Source: JBCCXL01 sp039191605 (GTDB lineage: Bacteria > Acidobacteriota > Thermoanaerobaculia > Multivoradales > JAHZIX01). From it: DNA of 64,000 nt. Of this stretch, positions 52,728 to 60,907 are shown piece after piece (positions within the stretch are counted from its first letter, which is position 1; the number at the start of each line of letters is the position of its first letter). A program made the translations under genes and the position numbers. Under the pieces are notes generated by a model. That model did not search any database. It was not told the DNA's origin and saw only the letters and a program-made list of their open reading frames with translations. The DNA is taken from assembly GCA_039191605.1 (NCBI GenBank), contig JBCCXL010000002.1:248001-312000 (forward strand), read 5' to 3'.

Positions 52728-53927
52728 TTGGCTGACGAGAAAATCCACCACGACTCCACTGAACGACCCGTCACCAGTGGAGATAGCGAGAAAGCGCAGA
52801 TCGAAAACTTGGTTTGCGTCGAAGCCGCCCGGTTGGAGCACTTTCTCCAGCGGCGACGGGCGAAGCCCAACTTTCCGTTAGAGCTGAACCTCGCCCAGAG
52901 CCTGGTGGATGTGCTCCGCAAGGCCAATGAATTCGTGCCCTCGGCGGCGGGCTCCATTCTGCTGGACGACCCCCTGCTCAAGCACGGGGATCGCAGCGAA
53001 GGGCATCTGACCTTCATCGCCGCCTTTGGCGATAGCGCCGCCGAGGTCATCGGCACCCACATTCCGGCGACGGAGGGCATCGCCGGCCACGTCTATCTCA
53101 CTGGCGAGACGTATTGGGCGCCCGACGTTCGCAGTGACTCGCGCTTCTTCTCCGACATCGACGAGGCCACCAACTACACCACCCAGAGTCTGGTGGCGGT
53201 GCCGATCCGAATCGAGCAGGAAGTCTGCGGCGTTCTCGAGCTGATCAATCGCCTGCAGGCCCCCGGTTTCGGCGAAACCGACCGCAACCTGCTGGAGATC
53301 TTTGCTGGCTATATCTCGATCTCCATCCAGAACGTCCTCGACGGACGCCAGGCCCAGGAGGTCGCGAAGCGAGACAATCTCACCGGTCTGTTCAACGACC
53401 GCTATCTGCACATCGCCCTCTCCCATTCCCTCGCTCGCTGCCACGCCACCGGCTCGGATCTGGCGGTGTTGTTCATCGACCTCGACTACTTCAAGCGAGT
53501 GAACGACACCCACGGCCACCTGGCGGGCTCTCAGGTGCTGCGGGAATTCGGCCATTTGCTCAACCAGGCGGTCGCCGACTCTCCCCACTCCGCCATCGCC
53601 GCTCGCTACGGTGGCGATGAATTCGTTCTGGTCTTCGAGGATGCAGACCTCGACGCCGCGGTGGACTTTGCCGAGAGCATTCGTTCCCGCGTGCCGGATA
53701 CGGTGTTCTGCCGCCAGCCGGGGGAGATCCAGCCGGAGCCCCTCAACCTCTCGGGCCTCACCTGCTCCATCGGCGCCGCCTCGCTGACTCGCCATCTGGA
53801 CGAATACCGCTCCGACGAGCACAGCAAGTCCACTCTCCTGCGCCTCGCCGACGCGGCGATGTACGTCGCTAAGGAGACCGGGCGAAATCGCACCGCCGTC
53901 GCCGGTGAACCGGTCCGCCGCCGCTGA
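52728..53927 (+). CDS. GAF-GGDEF diguanylate cyclase
   Basis: The 399-residue cytoplasmic protein has an N-terminal GAF sensor domain (residues ~45-205; IPATEGIAGHVYLTGE, VPIRIEQEVCGVLELIN) and a C-terminal GGDEF domain (~215-390). The active motif GGDEF at residues 295-299 is intact, as are FIDLDYFKRVNDTHGH and the DAAMYVAKETGRN end, so c-di-GMP synthesis is expected. The RxxD product-inhibition site normally just before GGDEF is not present in the preceding SAIAARY stretch. The start is TTG, with AGAGGA about 10 nt upstream; no in-frame ATG lies nearby. It is divergent from the NRPS/PKS operon and shares its intergenic region, so it may respond to the same signals. The ligand of the GAF domain is unknown. 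Confidence 0.9.
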   Translation: MADEKIHHDSTERPVTSGDSEKAQIENLVCVEAARLEHFLQRRRAKPNFPLELNLAQSLVDVLRKANEFVPSAAGSILLDDPLLKHGDRSEGHLTFIAAFGDSAAEVIGTHIPATEGIAGHVYLTGETYWAPDVRSDSRFFSDIDEATNYTTQSLVAVPIRIEQEVCGVLELINRLQAPGFGETDRNLLEIFAGYISISIQNVLDGRQAQEVAKRDNLTGLFNDRYLHIALSHSLARCHATGSDLAVLFIDLDYFKRVNDTHGHLAGSQVLREFGHLLNQAVADSPHSAIAARYGGDEFVLVFEDADLDAAVDFAESIRSRVPDTVFCRQPGEIQPEPLNLSGLTCSIGAASLTRHLDEYRSDEHSKSTLLRLADAAMYVAKETGRNRTAVAGEPVRRR

Positions 53928-54047
53928 CCGGACAATCTAGTCAACTGAATCTCGGGGCGCACACCCGACGAGCTCGTAACCCAGTTTTTGGCTCGTGCTC
54001 CCGTAGGCACGTTCCTCCAAGGGCCCATCGAACTCCTCGCCCCTTCC

Positions 54048-54098
54048 TCTCCAGTGCGCCCAGGTCTCCAGCGCGCCCAGCTCTCCAGCGCGCCCAGC
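54048..54098. repeat. 17-bp tandem repeat, three copies, intergenic
   Basis: Two identical units TCTCCAGCGCGCCCAGC (54065-54098) and one with two changes (54048-54064) lie in the 269-bp gap between the GGDEF and metalloprotease genes. Nothing else recognisable was seen in this gap. Confidence 0.9.
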
Positions 54099-54196
54099 CC
54101 TGGGGACCTACCCAGCTTACGGGACCACCAGGGCACCTCGCGAGATCTGCTCTGGGGTCTTGGCCTTGACCTCGTCGCGCGATATGCTGTAACGCC

Positions 54197-57100
54197 ATGA
54201 ATCGATCTGCTTCCGCCGTTTTTTCTGCTTTGTGCCGATTTGCCAGGAGTCCCTCGCTTATGTCGTTCAGCCAAACATTGAGCCTGTCGTTCAGCCCGCT
54301 CACTCCCAACGTAGGCCCTCGAACCCTCGTCGCGACTCTGGGGGCTCTCCTGGTGGTGTTGGGATGCCTGCTGCCCTCCCCCGCCGACGCCACGACCTAC
54401 CGCTGGATCGACGACGGGGACCTCGCCGACGCGACGGATCTCATCGCTGAAATCCAGGTGGTCTCGTCCGCTCTCGCTCCCCCCGAAGGCCGCTACCCGG
54501 CCACCGACTACATCGTGGATGTGGAGCGAGTGCTGCAGGGGCAGGCGGAAGGATCCCGTCTGATACTGCGCCTTCCCGGTGGTCCCGCCCCGGGCACCGG
54601 TCTGCGCCTCGAGGTGGCCGGCGTGCCGGAGCTAGAAGATGGGGAACGGCTACTGGCGATGCTGGAGCGCCTGCAGCCGGGCGTTTACCGCCTTCACGGC
54701 ATGATGCTCGGTGCCTTCTACCCGGTGAAGCGAAACGGCCAAGAGCTGGCGATCCGAGACCTCTCTCAGGCGGTGGAGACTCCTGCTCCGGGGGAGGCCA
54801 ATGGACTGCTGGCGGGGCACTCCTCCCACGCCTCCACCCGCGGCCCCATCGCCCGAGATTGGGAGCGCTTCACCCAATGGCTGTCGGATCGCGCCAACGG
54901 TGAACGCCGAGGGGCGGATTATCGAGTGGAGCTTCCGGAACCGGACCTCGGCGCCCTGGTGGACGCTTTCACCATCACCCGTCGCGGCGGCCGCCCGAGC
55001 CGAGTGTTCGAATTCGATACCGGTCAGGCGGTGCCTTGGTTCACCTCCCGAGAACGCCAGCCGGGCCTCGCCGGCGGCGGCATTGCGCAGATCCAGTCGG
55101 CTATGGCCCGCTGGAACCGAGTCTCCAACTCGAACATCAACCTGCGCTACGACGGCGAAACGTCGAATTTCAACGTGGTGGAATTCTTCGATGAGACCAA
55201 CGTCGTGTACTACGACGATCCCAACAACGACGTCACCGGCACCTGCCGTAGCGGCGGCGTGCTGGCGGCGGCCTTCAGCTGGGCCGCCGACGAGATCTTC
55301 CTGCCCTACAACGGCCGCGACTACACTCGGATCTTCGGCGCCGACATCATCACCAACGATGGCGGAGCCCTCTGCGGCTATGACGATCCGACCTTCTTCG
55401 AGATCGTCATGACCCACGAATTCGGCCATACCCTCGGCTTCGGACATAGCTGCGACGAAGAGGCGGGCACGGCTCCCCCCACCTGCCTCAGCGACCCTCT
55501 GCTGAATGACGCGATCATGCGCGCCACGGTGCAGAACGTCTTCCGCGGCCCGGAGCTCGGCGTCGACGACATCGCCGCGGCGCGCTTTCTCTACAACCCC
55601 AACGTCTCGATCCCCACCGCCCCGGCGGCTCCCAGCGACCTAGCGGTCGAGCTAGACCTTCTCGATGCGACCCTCACCTGGATCGACAACTCCACCAACG
55701 AGGACGGTTTCCGCATCGAGCGCAGTATTGGCGATGGCCCCTCGGAGCTCCTCGCGGAAGTAGCAGCCAACGTCGTCAGCTTCTTCGATCCCGGGCTGCT
55801 TCCCGATACCCAATACAACTACCGCCTGCAGTCTTTCCGCGGCGGGCAGCGCTCCGCATCGGTTCTTCTGTCGCTGCGCACCCCGCCGCTGACCCCGGTG
55901 GAGATCGTTGAAGTCACGACTCCCTCTGGACCGGATCCGAGAGTCATTCGACTCCAGGTAGAGATCGAAGGCCCCGTGGAGCGCCTGGAGTGGGAAACCA
56001 CCGACGGCGAGGTCGGCTTCGCCGATCAGCCCTGCGCTCCCAGCGCCTACTGCTTCGACCGCTTCGCGCTGGCCGACCTCAGCTTCGGGGTCACCCTCAC
56101 TTTGGTGGGTGACCTTGGTCAGGAGTCCAGCGTCGCGCGCTCGGTGAATTTCTCTAACAATGGCCCAGACCCGGAGGTGAGCACCTTGGAGTCCCTGGTG
56201 CAGAGCACGATCTTCGGACGCCGAGGCGATACCGGCACCTTCCAGAGCCATCTCTGGCTGCACAACGCCAGCGACCGCTGGGCGAACACCGAGATTCAAT
56301 ACCTCCCCCGCGGGCTCTCGAACCGCAATCCGGAAGCCCGAACGGTGAGCATCGCCCCGGGCCGCACTCTCTTCCTCGGCAACATTCTGGCCAGCCTCTT
56401 CAACGAAGAGGGCGGATCCGGCTCCCTCGGCCTGATCAGCCGCGGCGCCGCCGTGGAGGGCCAGCCCGATATTCGAGCCATCAGTCGCTCCTTCGTCGAG
56501 CTCAATGACGCTCAGGGCGGCAGCTTCGGGCAATTTGTCGGCGAAGACCAGGCCATCGACTTCTCCGCCAACGAGAAGCTCGTCACCGGCATCTTCGAGA
56601 GCACAGACTTCATCACCACCCTCCTCGCCGCCAGCCTCGGCGACTCCCCGACCTCGGTGGAGATGACCCTCGTCGATTCCGCCGGCGCGGCCGTCGACGA
56701 TCCCGCGATCTTCAACCTCGGCGTGCGCACCATGCGCTTCCAGCGCCTCCGAGTTCTCTTCCCCTCGGTTCTCCAGCGCAGCGGTCCCTTCACCGCCCGC
56801 TTCCGCAGCCTCGACGGCACTGCCTTCGCCGCCTCCGCCACCCTGCTGGAGGCGGACTCGGAGGACCAGATCTTCCTCCCCGCCCGCGATCTCGGCAGCC
56901 TCGACGCCAATCCTCTCTACCTGCCCCGGGTGCTGCGGGACTTCGGCCTCTTCGATTCCGAGCTGGTCTCCCGCCTGGTGGCCCACAACCCCTCCACGGC
57001 GGATACCGTCCTGACCCTCGACCTGCTGCTGCGGGGTCAGGACAACTCCACTCCCCAAAGCGCCCAGCTCACCGTCCCTGCGGGCCAGACCGTGGCGGTG

Positions 57101-57613
57101 AATAACTTGATGCAGGAGCTCTTCGAGCTCGAGGAGGCCACCGGCGCCCTGCGGGTGGGATGGCAGAATGCCCGCGGCGAAGCTCCGCGAGTGCTCAGCC
57201 TCGCCTTTGCAAGCACCGAGACCGACGGCGTGACCCGGCGCTTCGGTATGTTGGTAGACAGTCGCGATCCCGCCGAGGGAGCCCAGCAGATCGTTGATTT
57301 CGGAGCGGAGCAGAGCTCGATCTTCAAGGCCAGCTACGGCGTGGTGAATCTCGCCGATCGGCTCACCCGAATCGAGGTCGTGCTGCGGGACTCCAACGGC
57401 AACGTCATCGCCACCAAGCGCCGTGGCCTCCAGCCCTTCCAGCACCTCGAGCTCAACCTGGTGGGACTCTTCTCGCCCGAAAACATCGGAGAGGGCTCCT
57501 CGTGGTCTCTGACCACCGAAGTGGTGCTCGGCGGCGATGTGCTGACCTACCTCGCGAACATCAACACCAGCGGTGATGTCTTCTTCATCCCGGGACGCAG
57601 CACCGCTCCGTAG
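54197..57613 (+). CDS. secreted metzincin-type metalloprotease with Fn3 and C-terminal repeats
   Basis: The 1138-residue protein has an export signal ending near residue 65 (TLVATLGALLVVLGCLLPSPADA). The 40-odd residues before the hydrophobic core are unusually long, so Met22 (54260) may be the true start. The peptidase region spans ~265-470 and has the full zinc motif HEFGHTLGFGH at 407-417, with three His ligands and the catalytic Glu408, followed by a DAIMRA candidate Met-turn. A fibronectin type III-like domain (~475-570, PSDLAVELDLLDATLTWIDNS) comes next. From ~640 to the end there are three related beta-rich repeats marked by LWLHNASD, LVAHNPST and GVVNLADR and by a shared phrase of the type GRTLFLGNIL or GQTVAVNNLM. 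The likely role is extracellular protein degradation, the repeats perhaps mediating attachment. A strong terminator follows. Confidence 0.82.
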   Translation: MNRSASAVFSALCRFARSPSLMSFSQTLSLSFSPLTPNVGPRTLVATLGALLVVLGCLLPSPADATTYRWIDDGDLADATDLIAEIQVVSSALAPPEGRYPATDYIVDVERVLQGQAEGSRLILRLPGGPAPGTGLRLEVAGVPELEDGERLLAMLERLQPGVYRLHGMMLGAFYPVKRNGQELAIRDLSQAVETPAPGEANGLLAGHSSHASTRGPIARDWERFTQWLSDRANGERRGADYRVELPEPDLGALVDAFTITRRGGRPSRVFEFDTGQAVPWFTSRERQPGLAGGGIAQIQSAMARWNRVSNSNINLRYDGETSNFNVVEFFDETNVVYYDDPNNDVTGTCRSGGVLAAAFSWAADEIFLPYNGRDYTRIFGADIITNDGGALCGYDDPTFFEIVMTHEFGHTLGFGHSCDEEAGTAPPTCLSDPLLNDAIMRATVQNVFRGPELGVDDIAAARFLYNPNVSIPTAPAAPSDLAVELDLLDATLTWIDNSTNEDGFRIERSIGDGPSELLAEVAANVVSFFDPGLLPDTQYNYRLQSFRGGQRSASVLLSLRTPPLTPVEIVEVTTPSGPDPRVIRLQVEIEGPVERLEWETTDGEVGFADQPCAPSAYCFDRFALADLSFGVTLTLVGDLGQESSVARSVNFSNNGPDPEVSTLESLVQSTIFGRRGDTGTFQSHLWLHNASDRWANTEIQYLPRGLSNRNPEARTVSIAPGRTLFLGNILASLFNEEGGSGSLGLISRGAAVEGQPDIRAISRSFVELNDAQGGSFGQFVGEDQAIDFSANEKLVTGIFESTDFITTLLAASLGDSPTSVEMTLVDSAGAAVDDPAIFNLGVRTMRFQRLRVLFPSVLQRSGPFTARFRSLDGTAFAASATLLEADSEDQIFLPARDLGSLDANPLYLPRVLRDFGLFDSELVSRLVAHNPSTADTVLTLDLLLRGQDNSTPQSAQLTVPAGQTVAVNNLMQELFELEEATGALRVGWQNARGEAPRVLSLAFASTETDGVTRRFGMLVDSRDPAEGAQQIVDFGAEQSSIFKASYGVVNLADRLTRIEVVLRDSNGNVIATKRRGLQPFQHLELNLVGLFSPENIGEGSSWSLTTEVVLGGDVLTYLANINTSGDVFFIPGRSTAP

Positions 57614-57641
57614 CAGAGCCGCTCCGTAGCAGAGCCGCTCC
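57605..57641. repeat. 16-bp tandem repeat spanning the stop codon
   Basis: GCTCCGTAGCAGAGCC occurs twice in direct succession (57605-57620, 57621-57636) with a partial third copy. The first copy contains the metalloprotease stop codon TAG (57611-57613). Confidence 0.85.
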
Positions 57642-57664
57642 CGCAAGAGTCATCCCGTATCGCG

Positions 57665-57703
57665 GCTAGACGTCATCGCTAGACGCCGCAGCTAGAGCCT
57701 CAT
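57665..57703. repeat. degenerate 13-bp tandem repeat, three copies
   Basis: GCTAGACGTCATC, GCTAGACGCCGCA and GCTAGAGCCTCAT follow each other directly. They share the GCTAGA start and diverge in the second half. Confidence 0.55.
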
Positions 57704-57730
57704 TTAGAGTCTGATTTCGACGGTACCCCC

Positions 57731-57785
57731 AGGCTCTCCGTCGCCCCCTCCCATCGGGGTGCGACGGGGAGCCTGTTCTCTTTTT
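57731..57785 (+). terminator. Rho-independent terminator after the metalloprotease gene
   Basis: AGGCTCTCCGTCGCCCC pairs with CGGGGTGCGACGGGGAGCCT, giving a ~16-bp stem with one mismatch and one bulge, followed by GTTCTCTTTTT. Geometry and T-tract fit an intrinsic terminator on the plus strand. Confidence 0.85.
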
Positions 57786-58051
57786 GCAGGAAAATCTTGG
57801 ACAGAGCACTCCAGAAGATGCTGAAAACCCTAAATAGTGATACATTACTTGCACAGAAATTGGACACGCCGCCGCTGCCCATCTTCTGCTCCCTTTCTTT
57901 TGCTGCCTCTCTTCTCCACCAGGTCCCCTCGCCTTCGCGATGGCGTGTTGTGCCTCGAATCTCGCTCCCAGAGCGCATCAACTGACCGCATCCGCGGATC
58001 AGGCTTCGACTGCAGGATGTCGAACCTCGTCCGCTGCCCGAGGAGAATTCC

Positions 58052-59944
58052 ATGCTTTCTTTCACCCAGCTCCCCGAGAGGAGTCTGCCGAGCCTGCGGG
58101 CCGGCGCTCTGATCACCGCCGTCGTCCTGACCTGCCTGCTGCTGCCCTTGGCCGCCCCCGCCGAGGCCCAGAACGGCACCATGATGCAGTACTTCCACTG
58201 GTACCTGGACTCCAGCGACAACCTCTGGCTGCAGGTGGCGGATCAGGCCGATGACCTCGCTGGGGTCGGCATTACCGCCCTTTGGCTACCCCCCGCCTAT
58301 AAAGGCGTGACCGGCTTTGACGTCGGCTACGGCGCCTACGACCTCTTCGATCTCGGCGAGTTCAATCAGAAGGGCTCGATTCGCACCAAATACGGCTATA
58401 AGAGCGAATATCTGAGCGCGATCCAGAGCGCCCACACCCACGGCCTCCAGATCTACGCCGACGTGGTGATCAACCACAAGGGCGGCGCCGACAGCACCGA
58501 GAGCGTGCTGGCGGTGCGGGTGGACTCCGGCAACCGCAACAACGAATACGGCGGCGACGTGCTTATCGACGCCTGGACTCGCTTCGACTTCCCCGGCCGC
58601 GGCAACACCCACAACGCCTTCAAGTGGAGCTGGTATCACTTCGACGGCACCGACTGGGCCCAGAACCTCCAGGAGAGCGGCCGCGTGTACAAGTTCCGGG
58701 GCACCGGCAAGGCGTGGGATTGGGAGGTCGACACCGAGAACGCCAACTACGACTACCTGCTGTACGCGGATGTCGACTTCGGCCACCCGGACGTCCGCCA
58801 GCACTTCAAGGATTGGGGCGAGTGGTATCTCACCGAGACCGGAGTCGACGGCTTCCGGCTGGACGCCGTCAAGCACATCGAATACACCTACTGGAACGAG
58901 TGGCTCGACCATCTGCGCACCTGGAGCGGCGACCCCCTCTTCACCGTCGCCGAGTTCTGGAGCTACGACATTGGCAAGCTCCACAACTTCATTTCTAAGA
59001 CCGGCGGCCGCGCCCATCTCTTCGATGCGCCACTGCACCTGAACTTCCACAACGCCTCCACCGGCGGCGGCCTCTACGACATGCGCAACCTGAAGGCCGG
59101 CACCCTGATGGAGCAGCAGCCGGCCCTCGCCGTGACCATCGTCGAAAACCATGACACCCAGCCGCTGCAGGCTCTCGAATCCCCGGTGCAGGATTGGTTC
59201 AAGCCCCTCGCCTACGCCTTCATTCTGCTGCGCGAGGAAGGCTATCCCTGCGTCTTCCACGCTGACTACTACGGCGCCAATTACACCGACTACGGCGGCG
59301 ACGGCAACCTCTACACCATCAACATGACCTCCCATAAGACGATCCTGGACATCCTCCTCCAGGCCCGCCGGGACTACGCCTACGGCCCGCAATACGACTA
59401 TCTGGATGACCCCAACATCGTCGGCTGGACCCGCCTCGGAGACAGCCAGCATCCGGAAGCCATGGCGGTGCTGATGAGCGACGGTCCCGGCGGATCGAAG
59501 TGGATGGAGGTCGGCAAGGCCAACACCACCTTCACCGACATCACCGGCAACGTCGGCGGCACGGTGACCACCAACGGCAGCGGCTGGGGCAACTTCAGCA
59601 CCGCCGGCGGCTCGGTCTCGGTGTGGGTAGAGAACGCCGCCCCCTCCGGCGGCAGCGCCGACGTTCACTTCACCTGCAACAACGGCACGACCTTCTGGGG
59701 CCAGAACGTCTACGTGGTGGGCAACGATCCCGCCATCGGCAGCTGGGACCCGGCTCAGGCGGTGCAGCTGAGCCCCAACGCCTACCCCACCTGGGATGGC
59801 ATCGTCACCGGCCTCCCCGCCAGCACCACCGTCGAGTGGAAGTGCATCAAGAAGCACAACGGCCAGGTAACCTGGCAGGGCGGCGCCAACAATAGCGTCA
59901 CCACCCCGTCCTCGGGACAGGTGAGCGCAGCCGGCTCGTTCTAG
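58052..59944 (+). CDS. secreted alpha-amylase (GH13) with C-terminal CBM20 starch-binding domain
   Basis: The 630-residue protein begins with a signal peptide ending at APAEA before QNGTMMQYF (residue ~39). The catalytic TIM barrel resembles liquefying bacterial alpha-amylases (GH13 subfamily 5): YADVVINHKGGAD is conserved region I, GFRLDAVKHI holds the nucleophile Asp271, VAEFW the acid/base Glu301 and VENHDTQP the third acid Asp368. A Ca2+/Na+ B-domain lies between residues ~140 and 240. From residue ~534 a CBM20 domain follows (VHFTCNNGTTFWGQNVYVVGN, IGSWDP, VEWKCIKK) that should bind raw starch. It is complete and ends at GSF after 630 residues. GAGGAG precedes the ATG. It probably degrades starch or glycogen outside the cell and is transcribed alone between two terminator-like structures. 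Confidence 0.95.
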   Translation: MLSFTQLPERSLPSLRAGALITAVVLTCLLLPLAAPAEAQNGTMMQYFHWYLDSSDNLWLQVADQADDLAGVGITALWLPPAYKGVTGFDVGYGAYDLFDLGEFNQKGSIRTKYGYKSEYLSAIQSAHTHGLQIYADVVINHKGGADSTESVLAVRVDSGNRNNEYGGDVLIDAWTRFDFPGRGNTHNAFKWSWYHFDGTDWAQNLQESGRVYKFRGTGKAWDWEVDTENANYDYLLYADVDFGHPDVRQHFKDWGEWYLTETGVDGFRLDAVKHIEYTYWNEWLDHLRTWSGDPLFTVAEFWSYDIGKLHNFISKTGGRAHLFDAPLHLNFHNASTGGGLYDMRNLKAGTLMEQQPALAVTIVENHDTQPLQALESPVQDWFKPLAYAFILLREEGYPCVFHADYYGANYTDYGGDGNLYTINMTSHKTILDILLQARRDYAYGPQYDYLDDPNIVGWTRLGDSQHPEAMAVLMSDGPGGSKWMEVGKANTTFTDITGNVGGTVTTNGSGWGNFSTAGGSVSVWVENAAPSGGSADVHFTCNNGTTFWGQNVYVVGNDPAIGSWDPAQAVQLSPNAYPTWDGIVTGLPASTTVEWKCIKKHNGQVTWQGGANNSVTTPSSGQVSAAGSF

Positions 59945-59966
59945 GCCCTCAACAGCAAGGGCCTAG
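59941..59966. repeat. perfect 9-bp stem hairpin over the amylase stop codon
   Basis: CTAGGCCCT and AGGGCCTAG form a perfect stem with an 8-nt loop. The first arm contains the TAG stop (59942-59944). No T-run follows directly. It may stabilise the mRNA 3' end or act with the next hairpin. Confidence 0.6.
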
Positions 59967-60389
59967 ACGCCCTGAATTCAGGCTCTCTCATCGCCCCCGT
60001 CGGGAACCTCTCGGCGGGGGCGATGTCGTATTCCCCGAAGCTGGGCTGCAACAGATTCAGCTCTCGGCAAACTCCAACAGCATGCCACATTGAATCAACG
60101 CTCCAGATTTCTCCAGCTTATTTTCCCCGGCTGAATCTATTCCAGCGATTAATTTCGTATATTCATCCATTGAAATGATCAGGATTTTCGGAGCCTCGCG
60201 TGGCTTCGTCTGATCTCGGGAGTCTCGCGTGATTCCTGCTGAGACGCGGATGGTCTGTCGCTACTCCATCCCTGAACCTCACCCCCCATTTGCGTCTCTC
60301 TTGCCTCTGCCTCGCTCAATTTGCGTTTCTGACCCCTGACTCGCGTCGTCAGTGGTCTATCTTCACCTACCCTAAACAGGAGGTTTCCC
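59945..60389. other. 445-bp intergenic region
   Basis: It holds two hairpins at the amylase end (59941-59966 and 59990-60024) and then a strikingly AT-rich stretch for this window (about 60075-60185), a likely promoter zone for the next two-gene operon, although I could not place a reliable -35/-10 pair. Two near-identical 13-mers (GGAGCCTCGCGTG and GGAGTCTCGCGTG) occur ~29 bp apart around 60190-60230. Confidence 0.45.
59990..60024 (+). terminator. terminator-like hairpin after the amylase gene
   Basis: ATCGCCCCCGTCGGG pairs with CTCGGCGGGGGCGAT with two mismatched or wobble positions, giving a ~15-bp GC-rich stem. It is followed by GTCGTATTCC without a proper T-tract, so termination could be weak or factor-dependent. 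Confidence 0.55.
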
Positions 60390-60905
60390 ATGAAGCTCAC
60401 GCGCCAAATCCCTTGGCTGTCGAGCGTCTCCATTCCATGTCTAACGGTGATCGCGATCTTGATGGTCGCGGCTCCAGCCCTCGCTGGAGAGGGCAGCTGC
60501 GGCTCGGTTTCGGAGGCCGAGACTTCGAGCGCCGTCGAGGTGACGGACGCTGCTGCGACCGCCATCAACGCCCCAGCCGTGGCTAGCGCCAACCAGCTGA
60601 GAGTCGTGCTGGACGAAGAGACCGGCAAGCTCCGCGCCCCGACGGAAGAAGAGAGCAAAGCCTGGAACGAGAATTGGGTGCAGCCCAAGCGCCAGGCCCT
60701 TCCGGTCCAGGAGGCCGCCGACGGCACCCAGACGGTGGTTCTCGGCGCCCTCTTCGCTAAGGCAGCCCAGGCCGAGATCACGGCCGATGGCAAAGTCGAA
60801 GTGACTCACGATGTCCTGCCGGTGATTCCGATTCCCGCTGAGGCGGCGATTGAAGAAACCGCTGAAGACACCACCGCCGAGGCCACCCTCGAGGAGGAGA
60901 AGTAA
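60390..60905 (+). CDS. small acidic secreted protein, function unknown
   Basis: This 171-residue protein has a clear signal peptide (MVAAPALA before GEGSCGS, cleavage near residue 33). The mature part is acidic and rich in Ala, Glu and Thr. A compact middle segment (LRVVLDEETGKLRAPTEEE) looks conserved-domain-like, but I do not recognise the family. The tail is a low-complexity acidic run (EETAEDTTAEATLEEEK). A strong ribosome site AGGAGGT lies 5 nt before the ATG. The stop is two bases before the start of the metalloprotease gene, so the pair is an operon. A role as partner, chaperone or inhibitor of that protease is possible but not shown by sequence. Confidence 0.75.
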   Translation: MKLTRQIPWLSSVSIPCLTVIAILMVAAPALAGEGSCGSVSEAETSSAVEVTDAAATAINAPAVASANQLRVVLDEETGKLRAPTEEESKAWNENWVQPKRQALPVQEAADGTQTVVLGALFAKAAQAEITADGKVEVTHDVLPVIPIPAEAAIEETAEDTTAEATLEEEK

Positions 60906-60907
60906 TC

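Larger units (their letters stand above)
57614..58051. other. 438-bp intergenic region
   Basis: It contains the end of the 16-bp tandem repeat, a degenerate 13-bp repeat (57665-57703), a strong intrinsic terminator (57731-57785) and then an AT-richer stretch (~57780-57870) that probably carries the amylase promoter, although no clear -35/-10 pair was found. The amylase ribosome site GAGGAG lies just before 58052. Confidence 0.6.

Noticed and set aside
55652..57646. A 664-codon minus-strand open frame opposite the metalloprotease
   Set aside because: The sequence is Gly/Glu/Val-rich without recognisable motifs, and the plus strand holds a clear signal peptide and zinc motif. Minus-strand frame 58286-59857 opposite the amylase is rejected for the same reason.
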